Shown here: piece after piece, positions 1-9,500 of the stretch
How positions within the stretch are numbered: the first letter of the stretch is position 1
Layout of the letters: every line of letters starts with the position of its first letter
From: a bacterium
Lineage (GTDB): Bacteria; Patescibacteriota; Patescibacteriia; 2-12-FULL-60-25
Direction: 5' to 3'
Length of the DNA: 64,000 bases
Assembly: GCA_021796435.1 (NCBI GenBank)
Contig: JAJYXM010000016.1
Span: 874,625-938,624 of the forward strand
Made by a program: the position numbers and the translations under genes
The notes under the pieces: model-generated
What the model saw: the letters and a program-made list of their open reading frames with translations, nothing else
The model's database searches: none
What the model was told of the DNA's origin: nothing

Positions 1-677
1 TAGAGCTCCGGTGCGATGCGTAGGTAAAGGTCGATGTCCAATGCGTTATGGTGCGTGATGAAGGGGCGGGCATTGGCTCCGCCCGGAATAGATTGCAGGA
101 TCGGGGTTTCTACTTCGACGAAATTTCGGGCGTCGAGATATTGACGGAGCGAAGAGATCAGGCGGGAGCGGGCCAAAAAGCGTCCTTTGACCTCGGGATT
201 GCTGATCAGATCAAGCTCGCGTTCGCGATAGCGTTTTTCGACATCCTGCAGGCCATGCCACTTCTCCGGTAACGGCAAAAGCGCTTTGGAGAGGATGCGC
301 CATTCCTGGACTTCGAGCGACCTTTCGCCGCGCTTCGTCTGGAACAAGGTGCCTTTGGCTTCGACGATATCGCCCGGGTCGATAAGATCGCTGAAAATCT
401 TGAACGACTGTTCTCCGATCGTGTCCTGTTTGACCACGATCTGGATCTTACCGGTGCCATCGACCATGTCAGCGAAAAGCAACGAACCATGCAGGCGCGT
501 AGTCATGAGGCGTCCAGCCAAGGTCAATACCTTGGAAGAGGCACTCCAAGCGTCGAATTCGGCTAAGGCAGCGGAAATCTCCGTATCGCGTCTGCTCATG
601 ACCGGATAGGGTTCGATACCGAGCTCTTTGAGTTTAGCCAGCTTCTCTCGTCTGACTTGTATTTCGTCCTGCAACAT
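1..677 (-). CDS. lysS: Lysyl-tRNA synthetase, class II (3' part outside window)
   Basis: LysRS charges tRNA-Lys with lysine in the cytosol. The visible ~225 residues start at an ATG (CAT at 675-677) and read MLQDEIQVRREKLAKLKELG, the helical N-terminus common to bacterial LysRS. An OB-fold anticodon-binding domain follows (about residues 40-140). Class II motif 1 is then visible (FVEVETPILQ), followed by GGANARPF and LYLRIAPEL, which are characteristic of LysRS. Motifs 2 and 3 lie beyond the left edge. greA lies directly upstream, a common bacterial pairing, but a terminator-like hairpin at 778-809 separates them. I see no clear Shine-Dalgarno sequence before the ATG. The family call is secure; only the C-terminus cannot be judged. 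Confidence 0.93.
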   Translation of the reverse strand, partial: MLQDEIQVRREKLAKLKELGIEPYPVMSRRDTEISAALAEFDAWSASSKVLTLAGRLMTTRLHGSLLFADMVDGTGKIQIVVKQDTIGEQSFKIFSDLIDPGDIVEAKGTLFQTKRGERSLEVQEWRILSKALLPLPEKWHGLQDVEKRYRERELDLISNPEVKGRFLARSRLISSLRQYLDARNFVEVETPILQSIPGGANARPFITHHNALDIDLYLRIAPEL

Positions 678-777
678 ACGCTGGCAAGATTAACTGTTGG
701 TAAAAAAGAATGCAACGGAAAATATCAACACTTGGCTGGCACAGCCGTTCAAGGCTATTCTACTTGTCATGGCCAGC

Positions 778-809
778 AAAAAAGCTCATCCCGGCATTCG
801 AGCCGGGAT
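778..809 (-). terminator. Rho-independent terminator of greA
   Basis: An 8-bp stem, ATCCCGGC/GCCGGGAT (788-795 with 802-809), has a 6-nt loop. Read on the minus strand it is followed after four bases by a run of six T (complement of 778-783). It lies just after the greA stop and before lysS. The rest of 678-851 holds no gene that I can support. Confidence 0.7.
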
Positions 810-851
810 TTTGACTTTGATCAAATGAATGATTCTTGTTGAGCAGGACCG

Positions 852-1319
852 TCACGAGATTGATACAATTTTGTATTCTATCGTTCCACCTGGAGTCTCT
901 ACATCCACCTTCTCGCCTTTCTTGCGATCCAAAAATGCACTACCGAGCGGAGATTCGTTGGAGATCAAGCCATTCAACGGATCGGCTTCGTTGGAGCCGA
1001 CTATCTTGTAGGACTTCTTTTTGCCTCCAGAATATTCCAATTCCACTGTCGAACCGATGCGCACCGTGTCGGTTTCGCCTTCTGATGTGATGACGGAGAC
1101 GTTCTTCAACATCTCCTCTATCTGGCGGATACGGGCGTGGGTCATGGCCAAGTCATCCTTGGCATCGTGATATTCGGCATTTTCTGACAGATCGCCTAAA
1201 GACTTGGCTGCATCTACACGATTAGCCAACTCACGCAATCTGACGGTCTTCAGTTCCTCTAACTCGACTTTGAGTTTTTCCAAGCCGTCAGCGGTTATGT
1301 ATGTCACTTTGTCGGTCAT
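852..1319 (-). CDS. greA: Transcription elongation factor GreA
   Basis: GreA enters the secondary channel of RNA polymerase and stimulates cleavage of backtracked RNA. The 155-residue product has the usual length. Its N-terminal coiled coil carries the acidic-tip motif GDLSENAEYHDAKDD (around residues 40-55), and the C-terminal FKBP-like domain ends GGTIEYKIVSIS. I start at the ATG of MTDKVTYIT, because that matches other GreA proteins; an in-frame upstream ATG would add four residues. It lies between mrdA and lysS on the same strand, with a 104-bp gap from mrdA and a terminator after it. Confidence 0.95.
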   Translation of the reverse strand: MTDKVTYITADGLEKLKVELEELKTVRLRELANRVDAAKSLGDLSENAEYHDAKDDLAMTHARIRQIEEMLKNVSVITSEGETDTVRIGSTVELEYSGGKKKSYKIVGSNEADPLNGLISNESPLGSAFLDRKKGEKVDVETPGGTIEYKIVSIS

Positions 1320-1331
1320 ATAAATCATCAA

Positions 1332-1362
1332 ATACGCGCCGAATCAATCAGCGCGTACGTTT
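1332..1362. terminator. Possible terminator hairpin between mrdA and greA
   Basis: TACGCGC and GCGCGTA (1332-1338 and 1350-1356) form a 7-bp stem with an 11-nt loop. The strong T run (CGTTTTTT) follows on the plus strand, where no gene ends. On the minus strand only a weak TATTTGATGATTT follows. It may weaken readthrough from mrdA into greA. Confidence 0.35.
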
Positions 1363-1423
1363 TTTCTCTCTTATATACAGATTAGAACAAGGCCTGAAAC
1401 ATGTCAAATACGCCCTACAAAAA

Positions 1424-3355
1424 TCAATCACCTGCGGACTTATTCGCATACCAAGCCCTCAACACATCCATAGCCACAGGGATGGCGGTGCGCGAACCCT
1501 CATCCCCTTCTTCGAGCAATACCGTGACAACGATCTCTGGTTTATCGAAAGGCGCGAACGCCGTGAACCAGGCGTGATTCGGCCGGTCGTTACGCCACTG
1601 TGCCGTACCCGTTTTACCGGCGGCTTCAAACGGCAAGGCTTTCAGCGCCGTACCTGAACCGTAAACGACAGTATCGCGCATACCCAACCTGACCGTTTGG
1701 ATATAGCTCGGATCGGCTATGGTTTCCGTGGGCAAAGAGAAGCCATCTTGGGTCTTCACCACATGCGGAACCAATTTATGACCGCCGTTGGCGATCTCAC
1801 CGGTGAATAGCGCGACCTGCAACGGCGTAACAAGAAGATCGCCTTGGCCGATGGAAAGGTTGTACGTATCGCCGACATACCACCTCTCCCCTTTTGTCTT
1901 CTCTTTCCACTCGGCAGAAGGCACGAAACCGGAACTTTCTCCCGGCAGATCCAGACCCGTCTCACTCCCCAAGCCGAAACGGCGCATCCAGTCAGTCAAC
2001 CGATCCACGCCGAGTCCGGTGAAAGATTCATATCCGCCGCCGACGATATAGAAAAACGTATTCACCGACCAGGCGATGGCCCGGCGCACGTTGGTCACGC
2101 CGTGTCCGCCAGCTTTCCAGTCCGGGAAAAAGATAGAACCAAGACGGATTCCTCCGGTCGAGACCACTGTCGTCTGCGGGGTGATCACCTTCTCCGCCAA
2201 TGCACCTGTGGCGATGACCGGCTTGACCGTCGAGCCCGAAGGATACATACCAGCAAAGGCGCGCGGCAATAACGGTTTCTCCGGATCGGCTAAGAGCTTG
2301 GCGTAATAGGTGCTTGATACTGTACCGGAAAAATAGTTGTCGTCGTAAGCGGGCCACGACACCATGGCCAGTATGGAACCGTCCCGCGGATCCAAGGCTA
2401 TGACCGAGCCACGTTGTAGCTTGAACTTCGTGAGGTTTTCGCGCAGCGACTTTTCCGCTGCGCGTTGCAGATCCAAATCCAAGGATAGTCTGACCTCCGC
2501 CCCATCGACCGGCGGCTTGTTGCCCACCAGGGTCGTTATGGCGCCCATAGCATCTACTTCGTAGGTCTTTTCGCCAGCTTGCCCACGCAATGCAGATTCT
2601 TGGGAGTATTCGACCCCTGCTTTGCCGATGGAATCGGTCTGGCGATAACCCTGGTCGCTCCGGGAATCGAGTTCGGGACGCGAGATCGGACCGACGTAGC
2701 CGAGGATATGCGAAAGGCTGGGCAGCTGATCGGAAAAAGGATAGCGGCGTTTACTGCTGTTCACGACCTGGAAGGCCGAGGAATCATCCAGGAATATCTT
2801 CAGACCGACGGCTTTTTCGTAGGTCAGGTCATGGACCAAGGTCAGCGTCTCTCCGGGATCAGTGGATGAAGCTATCCTGCCTTGGATGTCGCCCATAGAC
2901 ATCGCGACTTGCCGTGCGACGCGACCAAGCAACTCTTGTCTGTCCTGCGGGTCAGGCGGAAGGTACCAGGGCGTGACCTGAAGATCGAAAGACGGCGTGT
3001 TGTCGGCCAACACATTCCCCTTGCTGTCGCGGATGATGCCGCGCATCGCCGGTTGGCGTTCATGCCTGATACGATTGCGATCGGCGAGTTCGATGTAGTC
3101 GTGGGGGCTCAATATCTGCATCCAGAAAGCCCGAGCTATCAGGATCAAAACCAGCGCCGCCGCAACTCCGGTCGCATACCAGAAACGCCGTGTAGCGATA
3201 GCAGGTCCCAAGAACATCTTACTGTCCTTAAGATGGGTGACCTCGTCCTCGAACAGGACCTCATGATGGAACAGCTCGTTCTTGCTTGAATCCAATCTCA
3301 AACCGACACCGTCCTGGTCATTGATGAATAACCTGCCGTGCTTATTCTCCTCCAT
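1424..3355 (-). CDS. mrdA: Penicillin-binding protein 2 (elongasome transpeptidase)
   Basis: This is a class B PBP that cross-links peptidoglycan during cell elongation. It is anchored in the inner membrane by one helix (about residues 57-78), with the catalytic domain outside. It has 643 residues. The PBP dimerisation domain begins near RNRIRHERQPAMRGIIRD. The serine motif STVK is at residues 375-378, the SVN motif at 430-432 and KTGT near residue 584. The stretch PDWKAGGHG is typical of PBP2. The first ~50 residues are an acidic cytosolic tail that is longer than in E. coli. The gene follows mreD by one base, within an mreB-mreC-mreD-mrdA block, which supports a role with MreB in rod-shape growth. 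Confidence 0.94.
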   Translation of the reverse strand: MEENKHGRLFINDQDGVGLRLDSSKNELFHHEVLFEDEVTHLKDSKMFLGPAIATRRFWYATGVAAALVLILIARAFWMQILSPHDYIELADRNRIRHERQPAMRGIIRDSKGNVLADNTPSFDLQVTPWYLPPDPQDRQELLGRVARQVAMSMGDIQGRIASSTDPGETLTLVHDLTYEKAVGLKIFLDDSSAFQVVNSSKRRYPFSDQLPSLSHILGYVGPISRPELDSRSDQGYRQTDSIGKAGVEYSQESALRGQAGEKTYEVDAMGAITTLVGNKPPVDGAEVRLSLDLDLQRAAEKSLRENLTKFKLQRGSVIALDPRDGSILAMVSWPAYDDNYFSGTVSSTYYAKLLADPEKPLLPRAFAGMYPSGSTVKPVIATGALAEKVITPQTTVVSTGGIRLGSIFFPDWKAGGHGVTNVRRAIAWSVNTFFYIVGGGYESFTGLGVDRLTDWMRRFGLGSETGLDLPGESSGFVPSAEWKEKTKGERWYVGDTYNLSIGQGDLLVTPLQVALFTGEIANGGHKLVPHVVKTQDGFSLPTETIADPSYIQTVRLGMRDTVVYGSGTALKALPFEAAGKTGTAQWRNDRPNHAWFTAFAPFDKPEIVVTVLLEEGDEGSRTAIPVAMDVLRAWYANKSAGD

Positions 3356-3356
3356 A

Positions 3357-3863
3357 TCATCTGGCGCCGGTCAGACGCTTAAAAACCCTGACCCCGACGA
3401 AGAACAGCACAGCGCAAACCGCTGTCTCGAGGATCAAAGTCAGGCCCATATCGCGCCACGTAAAATCTATCCGAGGGCAAGAAGCATACCAGCGGAAAAA
3501 CGTACCCACCGCGAAAGATGTCACGAAATCCAGGATACCGGCAAAAATTATGAGCGCCGTCGTGGCGTAGATCGAACGGTTGGTCAGGACCGATTTAGCC
3601 GTGGCATCGAGTATGGCCACGATGAGAAGCAGACGCCAGATCTGTAATCCGGGGCATTCTATCGAGTAGAGGTCCATCATGAGGCCAGCGGAGGCAGCTA
3701 GGGCATAAGCATATTGCGTCCTTTCGATGACCACAAAAAGGACCAGGAACGGCAAAAGAAAAGTCAGGTAATGCAGAGGGATGGGCAAAAAAGTCCGTAT
3801 CGTCGCTTCATACAATCCGACAAGCAGGCCTATGAAAATAACGCCCAGCCACTTGAACGCCAT
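3357..3863 (-). CDS. mreD: Rod shape-determining protein MreD
   Basis: A 168-residue, highly hydrophobic protein with about five predicted membrane helices. It starts with MAFKWLGVIFIGLLVGLYEA and has an inner stretch HYLTFLLPFLVLFVVI. MreD is the polytopic member of the elongasome, linking MreC/MreB to PBP2/RodA. Sequence conservation in this family is low, so the call leans on length, topology and position. It starts one base after the mreC stop and ends one base before mrdA, so it is almost certainly co-transcribed and translationally coupled with both. Confidence 0.85.
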   Translation of the reverse strand: MAFKWLGVIFIGLLVGLYEATIRTFLPIPLHYLTFLLPFLVLFVVIERTQYAYALAASAGLMMDLYSIECPGLQIWRLLLIVAILDATAKSVLTNRSIYATTALIIFAGILDFVTSFAVGTFFRWYASCPRIDFTWRDMGLTLILETAVCAVLFFVGVRVFKRLTGAR

Positions 3864-3864
3864 A

Positions 3865-4674
3865 TCATTGCGGGCTTAAGGCGGACGCCCTCAAGACGAC
3901 CACCATATTCAACGTATCCGGACTGACCAAGGGCAAGATGGTGGCGCTCTTGAAAGCTTCCGTGGGTCGGCTATCGACGCTGTCGACCAAAGCCAGCGCC
4001 AGGTTGGCCGGTATCTTCTCTTCCGTACCAGCCGTGACCACTATGTCATTACGATCAAGTTTTTCGCTCTGCGGGACAAGCGTCAGTTGAGCGACTCCAT
4101 TCCCCGCTCCCTGGATCAGACCGAACAACTTGTGTGCACCTGCCGGTGAAACGGCTATACGACTGCGTTCGTCGGTTATCAGCATGACGGTCGATACACG
4201 CTCGCTCAAGCTTATGATCTTACCCACCATGATGCCATCGCCGGCGATGACGGCCATACCTTTCTCTAATCCGTCTTTGCTGCCGCGGTCGATCAGGATG
4301 GTTGCGGTGTGCGAATCCATCTTGCGCCCGATGACACGAGCGCCTACGTAGTCATAGCCTGATGTGGAAAGGAATTTAGCGGTTTCACGCAATAGTCTGT
4401 TCTCCTCCTCCAGGCCGCGAAGTTTGACGTAATCGACGCTCGTCGCGGCCAGCCTATCCTCCAGATCCTTGACCTTGGTCTTGAGCGCACCGACGCTTTC
4501 CTGGTTAGTGGAATCCGCGACCTCGAAACCTACTGCCGCAGAGAACCTGACGAACGGCAACGAGGCATATCTGACTACATCGTCCAGATAGCCCAGGATC
4601 CCCGTACCATAAAGCACGGAAGCCACGACCATGGCTCCGATGATGAAGACGTAGATCGGTATGCGTCGTTTCAT
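3865..4674 (-). CDS. mreC: Rod shape-determining protein MreC
   Basis: A 269-residue bitopic protein. It has one N-terminal membrane helix (about residues 7-27), a coiled coil (about 60-100, VKDLEDRLAATSVDYVKLRG) and a periplasmic beta-barrel domain with the family motif DRGSKDGLEKGMAVIAGDGIM. MreC scaffolds the elongasome and activates PBP2. Its length and domain order are normal. It lies between mreB (87-bp gap) and mreD (one-base gap), in the conserved order. Confidence 0.93.
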   Translation of the reverse strand: MKRRIPIYVFIIGAMVVASVLYGTGILGYLDDVVRYASLPFVRFSAAVGFEVADSTNQESVGALKTKVKDLEDRLAATSVDYVKLRGLEEENRLLRETAKFLSTSGYDYVGARVIGRKMDSHTATILIDRGSKDGLEKGMAVIAGDGIMVGKIISLSERVSTVMLITDERSRIAVSPAGAHKLFGLIQGAGNGVAQLTLVPQSEKLDRNDIVVTAGTEEKIPANLALALVDSVDSRPTEAFKSATILPLVSPDTLNMVVVLRASALSPQ

Positions 4675-4761
4675 GGTCTGGGTCTAGTGAAGGTCTAAAG
4701 CGCCAAAAATACAGGGTCGTCCGCCTATTCAGGAACACGGCGGCTGAACAACAGATAAAAG

Positions 4762-5808
4762 TCAGGACATCGGGTCTGACGCCGGTAGTGCCACGTCATT
4801 CAGCAGAGCTTCATTCTCCAGCAACGTGCCGGCTCCCCGCGCCACGGCAGTCATGGCATCATCCGCGACTTTGACCGGCAAGCCTGTACCTTCCGCGATG
4901 GCACGGTCGATGCCGCGCAACAAGGCTCCTCCGCCGGTCAGGAAGATGCCGCGGCGATAGATGTCTGCGACCAATTCAGGCGGAGTGACTTCGAGGATGG
5001 ACTTGATGTGTTCGATGTTCGCTTTTATGGAGCGCGACAAGGCTTCACGTATCTGACCGTCGTTCACGATTATTTCGCGTGGGAGACCTGAAAGCAAATC
5101 ACGACCGCGCATCGGCACTTCTATCTTGTCGGCTAGAGCAATAGCCGAGCCAGCGGCGATTTTCACGTCTTCCGCGACACGCTCGCCCAACAGCATATTG
5201 AAGACGTCACGGGCGTACTGGATGATGTTCTTATTGAGTTCATCGCCTGCGATAGGGATGGATTTGGCGGTCACTACGCCATTCAGTGAGATGACCGCGA
5301 TTTCCGTAGTACCCCCTCCGAAATCCACCACCATATTACCTACCGGATCCGAGATAGGCAGGCCGATACCGACGGCAGAGGCGACAGGCTCTTCGACGAT
5401 GAAGACCTTGCGCGCTCCTGCAGACATGGCGGCGTCACCGACAGCCTTCCGTTCCACTTCAGTGATGTTCAACGGCACACCGATGACCACGCGAGGTCGC
5501 GGCATGAGCGCCGAGCTTTCGCGCTGGATCTTGTCGATGAAGTACTTCAACATCTTCTCGGTCACTTCGAAGTCGGCGATGATGCCGCGCTGCAGAGGTC
5601 GTGAAACGTGGATGTGCGGAGGAGTCTTGCCGATCATGTCCTTCGCATCCTCACCGACAGCGATAATCTGGCCAGTGCGCGTATTCACGGCGACGACCGA
5701 GGACTCACGTATGACTATGCCTTTTCCCTTAGCGAAAACCAAAGTATTAGCAGTACCTAAATCGATGCCCAAATCATGGGAAAAGCGATTGAAAAATGAT
5801 GGAAACAT
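4762..5808 (-). CDS. mreB: Actin-like shape protein MreB
   Basis: MreB is a membrane-bound actin homologue that polymerises under the inner membrane and orients cell-wall synthesis. The 348-residue sequence has the usual length. The phosphate-1 motif DLGTANTLV lies near residues 16-24, phosphate-2 DFGGGTTEIAVIS near 164-176 and the adenosine motif GGGALLRG near 290. The amphipathic-type N-terminus MFPSFFNRFSHDLG fits membrane binding. It is the first gene of the mreBCD-mrdA block. Confidence 0.97.
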   Translation of the reverse strand: MFPSFFNRFSHDLGIDLGTANTLVFAKGKGIVIRESSVVAVNTRTGQIIAVGEDAKDMIGKTPPHIHVSRPLQRGIIADFEVTEKMLKYFIDKIQRESSALMPRPRVVIGVPLNITEVERKAVGDAAMSAGARKVFIVEEPVASAVGIGLPISDPVGNMVVDFGGGTTEIAVISLNGVVTAKSIPIAGDELNKNIIQYARDVFNMLLGERVAEDVKIAAGSAIALADKIEVPMRGRDLLSGLPREIIVNDGQIREALSRSIKANIEHIKSILEVTPPELVADIYRRGIFLTGGGALLRGIDRAIAEGTGLPVKVADDAMTAVARGAGTLLENEALLNDVALPASDPMS

Positions 5809-5863
5809 ACGCTGGCCACATCTTACGCTGCTTGGCTGAATTTAGGCAAGAGTATGCTAAAGC

Positions 5864-6259
5864 TCAATCACGCCGGGAATGGCTGATGAGCATGAAAATA
5901 TATTCTATGGCTGCAGCTACAGCTATGAACACCAAAAGTATCCACCATGAGAACTTACCGACCGAAGAGAAAATCAAAGACAGTACACAGATCAAAGCCA
6001 ACAACACGGCGCGCCTGAAGGCCATCTTGACCTCGCGGATCAACAGCTCCCTCTTTTTCATCAGATGGACGTTTATCAACAGCTCCACCAGAGTGAGCAA
6101 GCCGACCATCCCCATGAAGAGAGTCACGTAAAAAGAAGTCAGCCCGAGCAGCCCAGCCTCCTTCGGATTGATGCGCAACAAAACCAATGCCCAACCCGAC
6201 CATGCCACTAAAGTGCCGGCCAACATAATGAGCAGATAGGAACGGTATGACATCGACAA
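5864..6259 (-). CDS. Small four-helix membrane protein, unknown function
   Basis: I do not recognise this 131-residue protein. It has about four hydrophobic helices (residues ~8-28, 38-60, 82-102, 105-125). A basic loop, MKKRELLIREVKMAFRRAV, lies between the second and third, and the tail is short and basic (SHSRRD). It lies between mreB and a DciA-like gene on the same strand. The start may be the first or third codon (MSMSYRS or MSYRS). No catalytic residues stand out. Confidence 0.6.
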   Translation of the reverse strand: MSMSYRSYLLIMLAGTLVAWSGWALVLLRINPKEAGLLGLTSFYVTLFMGMVGLLTLVELLINVHLMKKRELLIREVKMAFRRAVLLALICVLSLIFSSVGKFSWWILLVFIAVAAAIEYIFMLISHSRRD

Positions 6260-6283
6260 GATGATACCACATCAAGACCGCGC

Positions 6284-6589
6284 CTAAAATCCCTTAGTCT
6301 CGACGATTATCTTCTTGACCTCGAGCCTGCCTAACTTACGGTTTATCTCGTTCTTGATCCTGGCCTGCTCGAGCGTCATCTGCTGTTTGGCGGCAGGAGA
6401 ATCGGTCTGGAACTTAAGGCAACCCTCATTGAAAGAAACCGGTTTGAGGCACGCACCGCGTTCTTCTCCCCAACAAGCGGCAAGCACCGACCGAGACGCC
6501 TCAAAGATCCCAGCGATCGTAAGATCCTGCGAAACCTGCGCCGTCCCTAAGGAGCGCGACAGGATATTACGCATCGATTGGAAGGTCAT
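6284..6589 (-). CDS. DUF721 / DciA-like protein
   Basis: A 101-residue protein that resembles the DUF721 family, whose characterised member DciA loads the replicative helicase DnaB. The typical core is visible: a helical N-terminus (SMRNILSRSLGTAQVS), then the strand-rich stretch PVSFNEGCLKFQTDSPAAKQQMTLEQARIKNEINRKLG, in which a 'gcLkf.tdSpa..qql' pattern precedes a helix. Its ATG overlaps the stop of the upstream helicase gene by four bases, so the two are probably coupled. A role in helicase loading is inference from the family. Confidence 0.65.
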   Translation of the reverse strand: MTFQSMRNILSRSLGTAQVSQDLTIAGIFEASRSVLAACWGEERGACLKPVSFNEGCLKFQTDSPAAKQQMTLEQARIKNEINRKLGRLEVKKIIVETKGF

Positions 6590-9500
6590 AGCTGTTTGAA
6601 CTCGCAGACGTTACGGAAATCGCAGTAGCGGCAGGTAAAGGGAGACGGCTTTGGGTCGAAACGTGAAAGCAGGATCTCCTGCATGCGCCGCTGTATCTCC
6701 TCGCGGAATGCATCGCGCTTCTCGCCTTGTAGGATCTCCACATCAGCTTCGCTCCCGTCCAGCACGAACAGGTAAGCCAGCCGCCTGACATCCATCCCCT
6801 TCTCTTCCATGGCCAGTTGATAGATCCACAACTGCTCTTTCTGCTCACGCTGCAGATCTTCGGTCTTCTTCGGTTGGCTGGTCTTATAGTCAAAGATACC
6901 GTGCCCGCCCGTCGCCAAGACATCGATACGGTCGATAGCGCCTTTAAGCGAATGTTCGCCCAACTTCCAGTCGAAAGGCTGCTCCAACTGTATGACGTCC
7001 GGCGGTTTCTCGGACCACTTGGCGTGCATGGTGCGGATCGCCTTCTTGCCCTCGGCCTTGTATTCGTCGTGCCTCTCGCGACTTTCATACCATTCATCTA
7101 TCCATTTCTCTTCGTAGATGCGCAGCGCCTCTTCCAGGCTCACGCGCAGGCCGCTGGCCTGTTCCGCAGGGACACCGGTCTGAACGCCGAAAAGATCCCC
7201 TTGGGCTGCCCGACCTCTTTCGAGATGGAGCGACAGCACGTCGTGCAGAGTGAGATGGACCGATTGCCCGAAGCTCTTCTGTTGCGAGCCAAGGATCGGG
7301 ATCTTATAGACATGCGCGAATTTATACTGCAAAGGACAGCTACGGAAGGCGGCGAGCTGAGTGAAGGAGAACCTCCGTTTCAAAGCATAAATCTCCTGTT
7401 CCTTGAAATCCTCGACTTCGATCGACCGGTTGGTGCTCGTCAGGGTCAGCATCTCGCTGTTGGCGCGCGCCACGAGTTTTGACACATCCTGCCCGACCTC
7501 CCCCAAAAAAGCCGAGGGCTTCTTTTTGCGTGCCCCTCCATAATCCTCTGCCCCGGTGAGGAAGGCTTTCTCCTTGGCACGCGTCACGGCCACATAAAAC
7601 AACCTGCGTTCCTCCTCAAGATGTACGTCCCCTTCGGGCAGACGTTCGTTCACCAAGCCGTCCGGCAAGGGCAGGGCTTCGTGCCTGGCGCGCGAGGGGA
7701 AGCGTTGGTCCACCATGGAGACGATAAACACGTATTTGAATTCCAAGCCTTTGGCCGCATGCACGGTCATGACTTTGACCAACTCCGGGCCTTGGTCGGG
7801 ATCGGCGTGTAAAGCCCCCTCTTCCCCGCTTTCTATCTCGGCCCGCAGCTCTTCGAGGAAGCCGCGCATGCTCGGTCCGTGGATCGACTGCTCATAGCGC
7901 TTGATGCGGTTGACGAAAAGGTTCAGCAGGTCGATGGACTCCATCTTTTCCCTTTCCGGCAGGTCCATGATCGAGGCCAGAAGGTTCGTCTTATCCAACA
8001 ACAACTGGAAAACCTTGAGGGGCTTTTCACGTTTAGCGGCTTCAGCCAGGTTCTGCATGTGGCTGACCAAGGTCATGGCGCGTCTTACCGCGTCGGGGTT
8101 GTCGTTCATCAAAGCCTGCGCATTCTGCAGCGCGAGCCAGAGGGATGAACCCTTGCGCTGGGCGTATTGGAGGTAGGTCGAGATCTCGTGAGCCGGAAAG
8201 GCGTAACAAGGTGCAGTCATGGCGCGCCAGACGGCGGATGACTCATGATAGCCGTCCAGCAACGAAAGGAGCGCGATCAGATCAACGATCAGCGGTTTGT
8301 TATAGAGGCCGCGCATGGCCAAGTAATAGAACGGGACACTGTTCCTCTCGAGCGCCAGGATGAAGGGCTCCGTGCCGTCGTTGGAACGTGAGAGTATGGC
8401 GAAATCATTCCATGTCAGACTGACGTCGCTGGCTTTGATCTCCATTATCTTCTGCGCCACGGCTTCGGCTTCGTCCTCCAGCGACCTGTACCACATGACC
8501 TCTATCCCGCCACCATCCCCCAGGACGCTGGTGAGTTTCTTAGAGAGTCCGGTCGCGGAAAGCTTGACCTCAAGACGATTGGGATTGTTCAGGCAGATGC
8601 TGTCATAGGAAGCATCCAATACCTCTTGTCGTGAGCGGTAGTTGTGCGACAGCATGATCGTCTCGGCCGTCGGGAAATCATCCTTGAACTGCAGGATATT
8701 GGCGAGAGACGCACCACGGAATTTATAGATCGACTGGTCGTCATCGCCGACGACCGTGATGTTGGCCTTAGCCGCGTCCTCGCCGGACAAGAGCTTGATC
8801 AGGTCATACTGTGCCCAGTTGGTGTCTTGGAATTCATCCACCAGGACGTAACGGAACTGCTGCCTTAACTCCTTGAGGACTCGGGGCCGTTCGCGCAGCA
8901 GGCGCAAAGTCTCGACGATCAGGTCGCCGAAATCCAAAGCGCCCTCCTCGCGGAGGATCCTACGGTAAGCGAAATAGGCGTCGGCCAGCTCTTTGAGGCG
9001 TTTGCGTTCACTTGCTTCGAATCCTGCCCCGGGCGCAGACCCGGGGTCCGCATCGCCATCCAACGCGGAATTCTCGGCGAATTCGAGATATCTCTCCGGG
9101 GAGATGCCTTCGTCCTTGGCACGTGAAAAATGCCTGATCAGTTCAGAAAGGAATTTCGTCGGATTGCCCAGGGGACGATAATAGTCGAGCGGAAGTTCGG
9201 TGATGTGACGTTTAAGCAGCAGCCAGGCATCAGTCTCGTTCAGGAGCTTGAATTTCGTGGGCAGACCGATCTCCAATCCATACTGCTCTAGGATGCGCTG
9301 GCAAAAACCGTGGAAAGTGGAGATCCAGAAATCATAAGTGCCGTTCGGCAGGAGCTGCAGGATGCGGTCCTCCATCTCGCCGGCCGCCTTTTCGGTGAAG
9401 GTAAGGGCAAGGATATTGGCGGTAGACAAGGGTACTGCGTGCCGCGTACTTCGTTCTGAGCCGGATGAGCCTGTTTCATCGTACGCGGTACCCGGTACGC